NCBI GenBank assembly: GCA_022570795.1
Contig: JAKUDP010000013.1
Span: 186,001 to 250,000 of the forward strand
From: Sphaerulina vaccinii
Taxonomy: Eukaryota; Ascomycota; Dothideomycetes; Mycosphaerellales; Mycosphaerellaceae
Length of the DNA stretch: 64,000 bases
Direction: 5' to 3'
The notes under the pieces are model-generated. The model saw only the letters and a list, made by a program, of their open reading frames with translations, was not told the DNA's origin and searched no databases. A program made the translations under genes and the position numbers. Shown here one piece after another: positions 29,573 to 41,560 of this stretch (positions are counted from its first letter, which is position 1; every line of letters begins with the position of its first letter).

Positions 29573-30381
29573 GCTGTAGGTATAGCGGCAGTCTCAGTGT
29601 CTCTGCTTGAAATGGTAAACGCAAGAAGACGGCGGGTCGTTGGCGAGGTGTCTCAGCAGACTCGGAGCTTGCTTTTGCTGATCATATTTCTACGAAAGTG
29701 GAACGGCAACTCTCGGCTAGTTCGGTAAGTGGATACATACCAACTACAGCATCGCGCTAGCCATGACCACTCGCGTGGCAATGTGTGGCTCAAATGGCTA
29801 GTGTAATGCTTGCGCCTCTGCTATACGTGGCCAAAGAACTGTATACATGCACGACGAGAAAGTGAAATGTATGCGAAAGGACGGGCTATGTGAGTTGGAA
29901 TTCTATACAGGACGCATTTGTGGTACCGCTAAGTCCACTGACAGAAGCTTGATCGGTACAGACTCGCCTGTAGAACTCAACGACTTCTATGGGAAATGAT
30001 GAGCGTCGCAGGCACAGTCAGCATACTATGGTCATGCTTCGACGGGAACAGCAACATTATGACTGTCACATTGCGCCATCAAGCTCATGGCTTGCATTAT
30101 ACCAACAGAATGGCGCGCTGCCAAGCCATACCGTCAATCCATGGTAGCATACACATGGTTTCTACTTTGGCTTTTCTGGAACCTCCCATCAGCTATTCAC
30201 AAGTGGTAGAGTACAACGTATCCTGACTCACACCAAACTACAAGTAATTATCTTGCAATACAATTCCAGCTCTCATACAACACATCATCACTGAAAAGAA
30301 GAAAGATACGCTGCGATTCTGTGGCGTATATTACAACACTGCAACAAGCACAAACAGCGCGAATAGCGCGAACACAACAAT
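29573..30381. other. intergenic
   Basis: A divergent promoter region between the exonuclease and the DUF3669 pseudogene. The A-rich, C-containing leader just before 30382 looks like a 5'UTR. Nothing else was seen. Confidence 0.5.
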
Positions 30382-31743
30382 ATGGCAAACCGGCCGCAGA
30401 TTGAAGAAGCGGCCGAAATCAGCCTTCTTCCCTACAGACAGATTGGAAAGGGACACTGCGGCAGCGTGTGGGCTCTTGACCAAGAAGGACCCTCAGTCGC
30501 GATGAAGCGCGAGGACGGCGGGCCAGGAAGATCGGTCAAGAACGATTCTGAGATGCACAAAGTCATCGAGAGCTCTCTGAAGAGTACTCAAGATATACTA
30601 GGATTGGCCACGCGAGTCAACATCCCTAAGCACTATGGACTCGTTGAGGCTTCCAACAGAAGGTAGTGGCAGCAACGTGCTGGTAGATTTCCGCTAGGAC
30701 ATGAGTCGTGCCTCACACTTCGCACGGAGCGGATTCAATCATTGCCTCGTGAAGCCCGGGAACAGCTTGTAGATTTGTTCTGTAGAGAACAAGCCAGAGA
30801 AGCTGTGAAGCAGAGTCGGAACGACGAGGACTGTCTCGTACGACCTTACCTGGGCAGGAGAACTTTCAACGATGCGCCGAGCAGATTCTTCACACTGCGT
30901 AATAAGCCACTCCATATCGATCACATGGAACAGCTTAATCTTCCAGTTGAAACCTTTGCTGCCGAGATGGCAGAAGCTCTAGCGATCATCTACTGGCGCG
31001 CACATTTGGATGCGAACGACATCGAATTCGTGCTCGCGCCTCCTCGTGCTGAGGAGTCAACAGCCTGGTCGGAGAGTCAACTACCTCGACTTAGCCTGGA
31101 AGAAGAGAAGTCGCGCATGCATGACGATCTATTGAAACGCGCACAGAAGGATACACAGCTTGCAGAGGCCATGAGACAACGACGGGACCTTGATCCAGCG
31201 CTACTTCCAGGACAAGAACGGAAAGTCCAAGTGACATTGAACGTATCGAAAGCGCAATTGCGCCGCGAGCATGGACATCCATCGACGGAGATGTACTCGC
31301 CAGTCCTCGGATACTACAAACTGTGGGTCCTAGATTTCGACTGCGTCAAGAAGATGCCACAGGATAGATTTGGCATCGAACAAGCTGCGTCGGCTTATAT
31401 GAGGAATGATCCTTTCTGGCCTCGTCCTGATAGCGATGTACCAGCTGATAAACTGCTATGGAGCTTCTTCAGCAGAAAGTTCCTGGAGGCTAGCGCGAAG
31501 ATCCTTGGAAATGAAAGTATGTTACCGCTCACTCTGCTCAAGAAGATCGAGCAGATTGGTGTGGAACTCAAAGAGAGGAAGGAAAAGATTCGTCAGAAGG
31601 AGAGAGATGAGGCAGAAGCTTGTTTAGGCAAAAGCTTGTTACAGGAACTCGGTCTCTCTGAGGAAGGCGATCGTCCTAAGGAACTCGAAGGTGAGGACTA
31701 TCACCATGGCAGTGAATCGATGTTCCCGATATATGTGTCGTAG
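30382..31743 (+). pseudogene. DUF3669-domain protein with one in-frame TAG
   Basis: A single frame of 453 residues is interrupted once, at TAG 30664-30666 (codon 95). The first part (SLLPYRQIGKGHCGSVWALD, VAMKREDGGPGRSV, NDSEMH, NIPKHYGLVEAS) and the part after the stop (RFPLGHESCLTLRTERIQSLP, CLVRPYLGRR, FFTLRNKPLHIDHMEQL, AAEMAEALAIIYWRAHLDANDIEFVL, YKLWVLDFDCV) together make the continuous kinase-like DUF3669 module found in many copies in Pezizomycotina. No intron of credible length removes the stop. DUF3669 proteins are probably kinase-fold relatives without known function. The rest of the frame is clean to its natural stop, so the lesion is recent, or it is a sequencing error. A charged coiled tail ends the protein. 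Confidence 0.8.
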
Positions 31744-33252
31744 CGTAGGGACAGATGGTGAACGGTGCGGAGAGTGCTGTGCCACAATGGACATCTACGT
31801 CACGCCTGAGCTGAGCGCTTGACCGGTATGCTGTACGACGGACGTTGCTATGGCAGACCCGATTAGCGAGCGGATATGCAAAACGCTAAGAGGAATCCAG
31901 TTTCACGACACTTATTATTTGCTTTCCATATCTTTCTGTCGACAAGTCAGAACTGTCGCTCTCTTCGCGTCAGAGAGAGCCAACTAGCCAGTGTGGCTGC
32001 CCAATGCGACCTTGATGAACGCACAGCTCGAGACTGGCATATTCTGGCTGGAGAAGGTGTAAGGTCTTCTGATCTCTAGGCCACCCTGGCCGACGCTGCT
32101 CCGTGTGAGCTTCCCAAGCCTAGGACATCGCCATGCTCTGAATTCTGTGATTCGGAGCTCCCACAGTTCAGTGTACAACGTGGCGTCCTTGCTCAACTGA
32201 GGTATTTTGTCTCGACACCAGCAGCTCGAACATTCAAGGCGCAAGTGCCGTCTATCCCAATGCTGCAATCTGCGCGGAGTTCATCGTGGCTCCTCACATA
32301 TGCTTACATTGCCGCTCTTTTGCTACGAGACCATTGCCTTGCCATATATATGTCTCATAATGGTTTTTTCGAGCTCGAGTATGAAGCTACCACGATCATA
32401 GTAGTATTTATCTGGATTGGAAGGAAAGGAGCAGCTGCTCTTTCGTCCTCGGAATGCTACGCCAACAACGACCAGTAGACGGAAGGAATTCAGGGTAGCT
32501 CTGAGCTCGATAGGAACAATTCGGATATCGATATGCTTTATGCTTGTACGCCTCAGTGAGTCTGAGAAGCAGCGACCGAGGCAGACTCGAGGAAGGCGGT
32601 CGTCGAGGAGGCAGGAACGACCATAGATGTCGTTGAGCTGTACAGATTGAAAGAGTGGACAACTGTCTCGACCAGACAAGCTAGCCAGGTTCTATAAGGT
32701 AACCCATTCCTGATGGACAACTGACAATCGTGAGATGGCTGCAGCAATAGTGATGCAGGTCCTCTCACCGAAAAGAGACCGGAAGACCATCAGTGACGCA
32801 CGGGCTCCACAATCGATACCATGCCCCCCGGCCTAGAACTTTCGTTCACGGCCACCATACATCTTCATAACCATCTCCAGCATATCGACAGTTGCCATGA
32901 GCATAGCATACGAATGTACAGCAGGTGTCGACAGCGTAGCACAGCATACTGCACGACGAGCTTCGCAGAGATCCGGACATTTCCACGGATTTTGGTAAGA
33001 CTTAGTCAACACCACCACAGCTGGCCTCAGCCATTCACTGCCCCTCACCATGGTGGGGCACCCTGGACGCAATGGCAATAGCTACGTACCATCAAAGCCT
33101 TCTTCCGTGAACCATGCGTACATACGTCGATGGTTGAATAGCTTTAAAAAGTTCCTGCCCTCCCATCGTACTACTTCCTTCTTCCCTTCCACAATCATCA
33201 ACAACCAATCTATACCCCAACACATCACAAAACCACCACACATACCATCAAG
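31744..33252. other. gene-poor stretch and mannitol dehydrogenase promoter
   Basis: About 1.5 kb with no supportable gene. The last 150 bp form the mannitol dehydrogenase promoter: a TTTAAAAAG element at about 33142-33151, a CT-rich tract at 33161-33190, and an A/C-rich leader. Confidence 0.5.
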
Positions 33253-34053
33253 ATGCCTCAAAGAATTCCAGAAGCCGAGGGCCTCCTCGACATGCTTAGC
33301 ATGAAGGGCAAGGTCGTCGTTGTCACCGGTGCATCTGGACCAAAGGGTATGGGTATCGAGGCTGCTCGCGGAGCTGCTGAGATGGGCGCCGACGTTGCCA
33401 TCACCTACGCTTCCCGCCCAGACGGTGGTGAGAAGAACGCGAAAGAGCTGGCTGAGAAGTACGGCGTCGAGGTCAAGGCCTACAAGTGCCAGATCGACAA
33501 CTACGAGAGCGTTGAGAAGCTTGTCGCCGATGTCATCAAGGACTTTGGCAAGATCGATGCCTTCGTTGCCAACGCCGGTGCCACCGCCGACTCTGGTATC
33601 CTCGATGGTACCGTTGAGGCATGGAACCACGTTGTCCAAATCGACTTGAACGGTACCTTCCACTGCGCAAAGGCTGTTGGCCACCACTTCAAGGAGCGAG
33701 GAACTGGATCTCTCGTCATCACCTCTTCGATGTCTGGTCACATTGCCAACTTCCCACAAGAACAGACCTCATACAATGTCGCCAAGGCTGGCTGCATCCA
33801 CATGGCCCGCTCGCTCGCCAACGAGTGGCGCGACTTCGCACGTGTCAACTCCATCTCGCCTGGTTACATTGACACTGGTCTCTCGGACTTCGTCGCCAAG
33901 GATGTCCAGAAGCTGTGGCACTCCATGATCCCAATGGGCCGTGACGGTCTCGCCAAGGAGCTCAAGGCCGCATACGTCTACTTCATGTCTGATGCCTCCA
34001 CCTACACAACTGGTGCCGATCTCATCATCGACGGTGGTTACACTGCCCGCTAA
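33253..34053 (+). CDS. NADP-dependent mannitol dehydrogenase (short-chain dehydrogenase)
   Basis: A single exon of 266 residues, the usual length for this enzyme. It interconverts mannitol and fructose with NADP(H) in the fungal mannitol pool used for storage, redox balance and stress protection; cytosolic. Features: cofactor loop TGASGPKGMG (25-34), NAG at 107-109, catalytic Ser at 158-159 in ITSSMSG, Tyr174 and Lys178 in SYNVAK, and the SPGYIDTGLSDF segment. The C terminus ends IIDGGYTAR. Sequence and length match the Cladosporium/Alternaria mannitol-dehydrogenase allergens (Cla h 8, Alt a 8 type), supporting a dothideomycete source. Codon use is strongly biased to C-ending codons, unlike its gene-poor surroundings, suggesting high expression. 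Confidence 0.95.
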   Translation: MPQRIPEAEGLLDMLSMKGKVVVVTGASGPKGMGIEAARGAAEMGADVAITYASRPDGGEKNAKELAEKYGVEVKAYKCQIDNYESVEKLVADVIKDFGKIDAFVANAGATADSGILDGTVEAWNHVVQIDLNGTFHCAKAVGHHFKERGTGSLVITSSMSGHIANFPQEQTSYNVAKAGCIHMARSLANEWRDFARVNSISPGYIDTGLSDFVAKDVQKLWHSMIPMGRDGLAKELKAAYVYFMSDASTYTTGADLIIDGGYTAR

Positions 34054-37000
34054 ATGCACAACGACTTTCACGAGCTATGAGAAAATACAGCGGGCAGTCA
34101 TATGGTCGTGACGAACAAATCGGCCTATGACTTGCAAAGGAGCTGAAGATTAGTACACTCCTTGAGAGGAGATGGGACACACTGTACCGTAGCTTTACTT
34201 CATATTGTATGCTACGTTCACGAAAGAGGCATTTCGCTGTCATATTTACTCTCATTCTTCCACTCCTCTTGTCACAATCGAAACCAAAGTTGCTGCTGAC
34301 CATCATCTAGGCCTTCATATCTTTCATACCCTGAGGTGGTCTGATCGAAGTCCCCAGCCCACTCTTTCATCACTCCATACATTCACTGATATTCTCCCAG
34401 CTTGTGATGTCACACGACCATTCCGCCATTCCCAAATACCATTCTTCTTGAGCCGACAGCAGCCGCGCGCCTGGTTGTGTGAAAATCCACGGATACACGT
34501 ACGACTAGTCCATCTCCATATCAAAGACATACAGTTTCCGTTCTTAGACTCCGTCCGAAGCTGCTTGCACACTACCAAAACGTGATGCATATTCAAGACA
34601 AGACAAGGCCGGCAACGGAGAAGGCTCGCCGATATCGCTACACAGCTCCTCCTCTTCTTTCTCCTGTCTCGAAGCTCCAAGGAGAAGCAAAACGCGACCA
34701 ACAAGACCACGACGATACGTGGAAGTGCAGTCAGCCTTCAGTCCCGTACTCGCCAATCCTAGGGGGATGAAGCTCTCGTCACCAACAGATGGAGCTCCAC
34801 CTCACTCAAGCCCGCCTCTCTTCCTCATTTCGCGGTCGACTTCTGCTCTTCAAAGAAACACTCAACATTGCAGGGAGACCGGAGCATACCATGCTGCGTT
34901 AGCGATGGGTTTCTTTGAGCGTGGAATAACGTTGTTCGGTTGCTTATAAGATCAAGGAGCAGAAGCATTGCCATACTTCCGTACAAGGGCATAAGGACAT
35001 TTGACAATGTCCTGGTTCATTTGAGAACATGCCAGGCCACAACCGGAGGCGGTGCCTTGATATCCGCAGCATGAGGTGAGTCAGCACTGTATAGGACGCA
35101 TTGATATTGAGTAGGTTGACAGCACCATATCTTCTTCAATGAGGCCAGGTTCCCCGATCGTTGCTCGCTGTTGACTTCCTGCTTAACAAGAAAGGCATAA
35201 GTAGATCAAGATGAGTAACTCAGAGTGCCCGCTTGTACACACCGAGTACACAAGGTTCAGAACATTAGGGCAACGTTCCGGACTCCGCAAGTCTTGAACT
35301 TTTGGCATTCTTCTCCTCGTGCTTGGGATCTGCATAGGAATCTCAACAAGGACCAGTCAGTCGGTACATACCACTCATAAACGCTGGGCTGAACATTCAG
35401 GAGGGACTTGTTGGTCTTCATCAATCTAGAGTGGTCTGCCAGCCTCCTGCTTGCGATTCACGGATTGCACGCTGACGTTCTCCTATTCTCTAGATCAGCC
35501 ATCCTGCCTAGTCTGGTGCAACTTTCGCCAGGTGTGTCGTGGTAGGCAACATGGCAGGCGCTTTACAAGGTACACCGTTATGGCTATCGAGATCTTCACA
35601 GAAAGGAGATCTAAAAAGTGATCCAGAACTCAGCCTATTTCTGGCTTTGGAGTTTCAGGAGACACTACATGTAGTAGTCGTACGACCTCTGCGTGCGACA
35701 AGCGACTTGCGCTGCATACAACCAGCTGACTACTCTCTTGCAACTCTCGGTCAGCACTATCTTGACCATCAGCAAGATCTATGCGATAAGCGACAAACAA
35801 AGAAGAACCACGTTATACCACGAAACCCTGGTTTATGGACGCCACAGATCATGACAGACAAGGGTGCCACGCATACGCACGAGTGGTGACATTGAGGCTC
35901 AAGCTTCACTTTATTGATGGAATTGCGGCCGCTCCTGACCAGTTGCCTTTAGATACCGGCTATGAGTTACTTGGCACGGACAGTGATCACTAATATGTAA
36001 GCCAGCAAGACCTGGTTGTCGTGCCGTGCCAACAGCGGCACGATCTTCGAGATAGGAGTCTCCGATGGAGAGAGGCTGGCGGCGGTGAGTTGTCACAGCG
36101 CTACGTGGCATCCAAGATGATTCTGTAAGTGGATGATGAAGATGGCGTAGCTGAGTTGCTGCCTCGTACTGCTAGACTATCATACACGCAGAGCAGCAGC
36201 GGCGCTCGATACTCAGATCTCTTCGTCTCCTATGCCATTCTCCGAGTTTGTCAGCTCTACAATGCTTTGCCAGATCATGTAGAACGTTCTGCTCGCGAAC
36301 AGTTCCTGTTGCACTGCAATCTTCTTGGATCAGGCAATCTTTTGCCCCCAAGGATAAACCAGACACGTCGTTCGACATGTGCATGCGCCTTGGACTGCCC
36401 TTGGAGACTCAGGTCTAGAACCGATACCATCATGGTCCCAGGAGTCTGGGACCGGGAGCCATCCAATGCTTCGAGAGTTGGCTTGATTTTCTGAAACCAG
36501 ATCTGGTGGGAAGTGCGACGAACGAGGCGAACAATATGTGACTCTTGGGAAGACCACGTACTGATGGTTGTTGTTCTTTCGCGCGGCCGACGGCCCGTGT
36601 TGTTGGTACTCGGAAAAGCAAGGCGATCCTGGCGCTGAGATCGCGATTCAAGGCCGTATAGGCATTCTCCGAAAGTGTTGGAATCAATCGCTTCACAGTG
36701 CGAAGTATCGCCGTCCATACCACTCTGAGTAGCGATGCCACGCGTCTTGGTCCTGACTCTCTTGGTGTGTTGTTCCAAGCTGTGTTGGTCTGTTGGCTCA
36801 GCAACTAGTATTATCTTGGCTCTTTTGTCTTGACAGATGGAAGCTTGGCCCCTATAAGCATCCCTGACCCCAGATCCCAACTAGCTGGGTAAACAAGGAT
36901 GTGAGCCTTAGGACATCGCTCTTCTGGACTCTTGGCACAGAGACAAAAATATGGTGTTGGCATTAGGAAGATTCCGCCGCAAGGCAACCGACAGCCTCCT

Positions 37001-37203
37001 ACTGACCATGTCAGCCGTGCGCTGGGCATGCTCTGCACTCCTGAACTCACAGAGTACCGGCTCATGGCTACCTAGAGTAGGAGCTGTTCAACCATGCCGA
37101 GTGGAGAGGTATATTCTCCACCTGGGCATTCTCCGCGAGAAGCCGTTTAATGACCGAGAATCTGGATAGTATGATTGTTGGTTATGGTGAAGGTAGGGTT
37201 TTC
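34054..37203. other. 3.1 kb without a supportable gene
   Basis: ORFs of 60-200 codons occur on both strands (for example 36275-36880 minus, 35539-35889 plus) but overlap each other and lack domains, signal peptides or consistent codon use. No repeat with clear boundaries was seen. It may hold non-coding RNA or very decayed sequence. Confidence 0.45.
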
Positions 37204-38932
37204 TCATTCTTCGGCAGCTACCAATGCTGCAATGTGTGTTGTAGGATGCCCGATGCCTTTCGCATACCGACTTGGCTCGCCCATACCGACACTTGGATCT
37301 CGAGCAACTGTGCTATTGCTGACAGCCTGCCACAGGGCTATGGCCCTGCTGTCAAGCGACTCTGGGTACACAAACTTGGTCCAGCCAAGTCGAGCAGTGT
37401 CCCAGCTGTCGATGCCCATTTCCAGGGATAGTCTTTTCAGCGTCCGCATGTGCTTGTGCTCACAACGCCCACTCGTAGAACTGATCATGGTGAGGCACCA
37501 GAAAATGAGTTCTTCGTAGCAGGTTCCGATGAGCAGATCCGATTGCAAGAGGAGAGCCTCGCCATATAGACTCTGAAGGAAATCGTGCGCGTTGGTGTTC
37601 ATGGAAAAGCGTATGAAGCCACAGATGGCCAACCCGGCAAGGCGCATGTGATGGTAGACCTGGCGCATAGCTGCGTCTTCGAGAACAGTCCTTGTGGGGC
37701 AGTACGTCGTGGCAGTAACATTCTCGACTTCCCATTCAATCAATGCTTGCTGGATCTCGTCAAGTCGTGACCTGGCAGCTGGATCTTCCGGTACCACAGT
37801 ATTGAGTCTGCTGATCAAGTGCATGAAGCTCGGTAGGAGCAGATGTTGCTTCCTCATCTCCTCAAAGCCCACAGGAAGGGTGCTGGGAAGCAACGGAGCT
37901 GCCGGCAGCGTCTGTGCACGAGGAAGGTCGAAGTAGGGGCGTTTCGAGGCGTACAATGCGAGGTCGTGTCCAGCTGTGAAGACTGCGTTGATAGTCGCAG
38001 GTGAGAGTGTTGCTTGAGCACCGACAAAGCCGCCGGGCAAGCTGTTGACAATGGCACTGAGACCTCCCATGTGAGTGTCGTAAGTAGTTGCGGTGCCATA
38101 CTCCTGCAGGTGGTGAGCTAGTCAGCAGGTGTGTCTCAACTTAGGCTTCAAGCCACCACGCGGCTATACTTACAAGCTCCCAGCTGCCGACCAAGGCAAT
38201 GGCGCTTATGACGGCGTCTCCGATCTTGCTGGACTCTAATCTGGCGATGGCGTCGTTGATGGACTCTATGGCAGTATGCTTGAGCTGAGCCAGAAGAGAT
38301 ACTGGTACCGCTAGCGCGCCCGTGACAGTCGCATGACTAGCTGCTATAAGCAGTATAGCATGAAACAGGCATGTGTCGCTGAGTGCTAACGGCCAGAGCT
38401 GTGTGCGCAACGCGTCGCGGCCGTGCATGTCGGGGGATGCGTTCTGATCTGGTAGGAAATGTCGAGTGTAGTAATCCACGATCGCAGGAATCGAAGGGTG
38501 CCATTTTGTGGTCGGGTAGATCCTGAAGGACGCATCCACTGGGCTGACGTTCAAAGACTGCGAAGGGCTTCGTGACGTAGGAATCTTCAGCGAAGACTCG
38601 CTGTCCGCTGCAGATGTCGCCGATGCCCTGCGGCTCTGTTCGCTTTGTTCGGTAGTCGAGGAAGAAGGACTGGTCTCGTTGGACACTGACTGACCGCTCC
38701 TTTCTGCAAGTCTTCGAGCAATGGTTTGTTTTCTTGCTGCTGCACTAGCCTTGGCAGCTTGTACCCGAACTGCTCGTCTGGTCTCATCACTGACTCCAGA
38801 TGGTGTGCCGGCTTCGAATGGCACGAATGCAACTTGTCGACTCAGAGGATCCTCCCGTTCCAAGTTCGGTGATGTAAGGGGACTCTTCGACACAGATCGT
38901 GATCGTGGGGTTTTGCCCCTTGGGTTAGGCAT
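37204..38932 (-). CDS. fungal transcription-factor-like protein without a zinc cluster
   Basis: Exons 38174-38932 and 37204-38103 are joined over a 70-nt intron (GTAAGT to GCAG, phase 0), giving 552 residues. The N terminus is Ser/Pro/Arg-rich and contains a basic helix (RRAVRVQAAKASAAARKQT, then IARRLAERS) and a Ser/Thr/Glu-rich linker. From about 140 the protein is helical, in the style of the fungal-specific transcription factor regulatory domain (SIPAIVDYYTRHFLPD, LFHAILLIAASHATVTG, IGDAVISAIALVGSWEL, THMGGLSAIVNSLPGG). There is no Zn2Cys6 motif, which is common for this subgroup. It may regulate transcription with a partner or be a diverged factor. Targets unknown. Confidence 0.78.
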
Positions 38933-41560
38933 CGAAAGGGCGTCGACGATGAGCTATGATTGAATCGCTGTTGTAGCCCACCAGATGCAATCGTTTTGGG
39001 TGTTGAAGTCGCCGGCTTATCGGGATATGTGCTAGGAGCTGCCAACATATAGCTGTCTGACATACGCAAGGCTATATGTTAAGCTTCCGATCTGCCCATA
39101 GCATGCATGGTACCTGCTCTAACAATCCTTCCCTACTCCTCGACCCTGGGTCCACTGTTGCGCTCACAGGGACATGCACTGCTTGGTGGACCAGCGGTCT
39201 GTGCTTCTTCGTAGTAGGCGTAAGGCTGCAGGCCAACCTCCATATGCACATGATCACAACAGCCACAACGAGCCATGGTGTATGTTTAGCTGCACGATGG
39301 GCGCAGCCATGCGCTTCGGGTCGATTGCGACTGACATGAAGACTCACACTCATTAGCTAGCCAAGCTTGCTAGACAGACGCCACAAACCAGCACGCCATG
39401 GGACGTCCTGTCAAGACCGGCGACCACGTTTCTGAGTGCCGGCAGTGTTCACGGCTGGCATCCTTCTCTCAGCCCCTCGGCCGACCATTGAGACCTGCTG
39501 AAGACTGCTGTATCGGCAGGATGGCGTTCCGATCATGGCTTCTTCGAAAAAGAAACCATTGCGATCGCCTGATTGCTGATCTGCTTGGGCACAGAAGCAA
39601 GATTCATGAGGAGTGTAGATTCTTGCGGCGGTGAGCTTGCACGTCATCCCGTCTCTCCCACGCGAGTTTGAGTGATGAAAGCTGTCAATCCTCCCGAAGC
39701 GGCAATTGAACGTTCTACGGCCATGCATGGAAGCTGAAGCACGCGGAAAGAAAGCAGTTCGGTTGGACGAGAGATGTGCTCGTACGTGTGTGCGTGAATC
39801 ACCAAAGAATGAGAGACAGGGGAGCGGAGTGCAGAGTTCACCAAGCTCCGGAGAGCCCAGTGGCAGACTCGTGGCAGACGCCGCGGACCATGTCGTCCAC
39901 TCGGCTTGTCAGGCACAACCCCAAAACGTGGTCACAATCGCCAAGAGCCAAGCCTATCAGCAGCCTATCCTGGTACGGCTTTTTCTACAGCCAACCTCGT
40001 CTCTTCATTCTTCTCCCCACTTCAGCCTTCAAGCCACGCTCGATGGACTTTGACGATGCCAATTACGATGGCGCACGGAGTCTCCGTTGATCGTGTCAAC
40101 TGCTCTCCCTGTCAGGCTGAAAGTCTCATTTACCACATTCGGACAATCACCGCTACTTGCAGTGCGTCGGAGCCACGTCCTGCGGTTTCAGGCACAACCA
40201 CGTCGAATAGGAACCGGCCAAGCACCAGGATGCCCCTCTTCAAGAATCGGTCAGGCCTTCCTTTCAGCAGACCCAGCGACGCGGAAGCTCAGAAGTATCT
40301 TCATCCATCGTTGGCACCTTTCACCAAGATCTCGGCCGTTGTTGGTAAGGCTATTCCAGGACGGAAGAGCAGTAGCGTGCTGCGTGATTGTCTTCCTCGA
40401 AGCTGAATTGCGCCTGGTGTCGAGTTCCGTGGAGTCTCATCTTCTGATGATGAAAGTTTTGAAATGATGACATTGTAGCATTGTCAGCTAGGGTTTGACG
40501 AAGAAGCTGCCTGGTCTCGAGGCCAGAGATGATTGACCAGCAGTACGAATTCGAGTACGGCATGGTACTGACATTGGGCAGCCATCACAATGTGATCAAT
40601 ACTAGCAGAGTGTCGAGGACAGCAGCGTGCGACACTCTTATGCTATATCAGAACACAAATGTCGCCGTCAAAGGCCGCAGAATTGAAATTGTTTCCTGCG
40701 AAAGCTGCCAAATTCTTGCAGCATGACGAAAGGCGGGCGGCCTCAACCTCAAGCTGCAGCAGGGCATTGCCTCGAAACAGCTCCCGTCCTGGCGATCTTT
40801 CTGCACGCCCAGAGAACTACAACTTCACTTCTATTCTTCACCCAACATCATCTCAATACCTCGACATCTCTTCCGACATTCAGCACCTACTACATGATCG
40901 CAACTCATGCGCTGTGTGCGATCGCTCTCTTCACGAGAGCTGTACGAACCGGTTCCTCGGCCCGACTCACGCAGAGTACCGAAGTCTCGGTTACCACTGT
41001 TAAGCTGCACGCATAAGCCATACCTTCGCCACAGACGCAGATGAAGCACGGAGAAGGCGACAGTAGAGACAACGTGCCCCCGATCACATGGATTGCCTCT
41101 GCGATACCGGCACTCTCGGCGACGCCTAGGACATAACACACAAGACCAATACGAATCGAAATGGCTAGAAGCAAGCCTGGGGGCTAGTCAGATTGCATCC
41201 AACGCCATAGTCAAGCATACTGAAGATGAGTCCAGTTTCCACGTCATGGACAACGGACACGCCGAACACTGCCTCCATATGGCACTTTCCTTTGAAATCG
41301 ACCACCTTACGGTCGCGCACAACACCATGGAGTTCAGTGTCGATGATCCTTCATCGAATTCTGCTTCGAATGCGATCTCGCTCTCACAACGGGAGCTTCC
41401 CACCCATCGCTACCAGCTGAGCCGAATGATAGGTCTATCACGACCGACGTTTCCCAACGAATGACTGCAAACCTATCAGCATCGCGCATCAAAGCAACAA
41501 GCAGTGCGTACATACCTCTTCAGAACACCGACCAGTTCTAAGGCCGACTGAAGAACCTGG
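38933..41560. other. gene-poor stretch
   Basis: About 2.6 kb. A 58-codon plus-strand ORF from about 40229 (MPLFKNRSGLPFSRP...) has protein-like composition and a GTAAGG donor-like site inside, but no second exon could be fixed. Other ORFs look random. The right end is 3' of the C2H2-like gene. Confidence 0.4.

Noticed and set aside
10128..30666. TAG recoded to an amino acid
   Set aside because: Several intact genes end at TAG exactly at the expected C terminus, for example UGP1 and the Cys-rich surface protein.
30661..30690. An intron (GTAGTG to GGTAG) to remove the DUF3669 stop
   Set aside because: It would be only 28 nt, too short to splice, and its translation fits the family continuously.
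36275..36880. 201-codon minus-strand ORF
   Set aside because: Three overlapping frames are open in the same place; none shows domains or splice logic.
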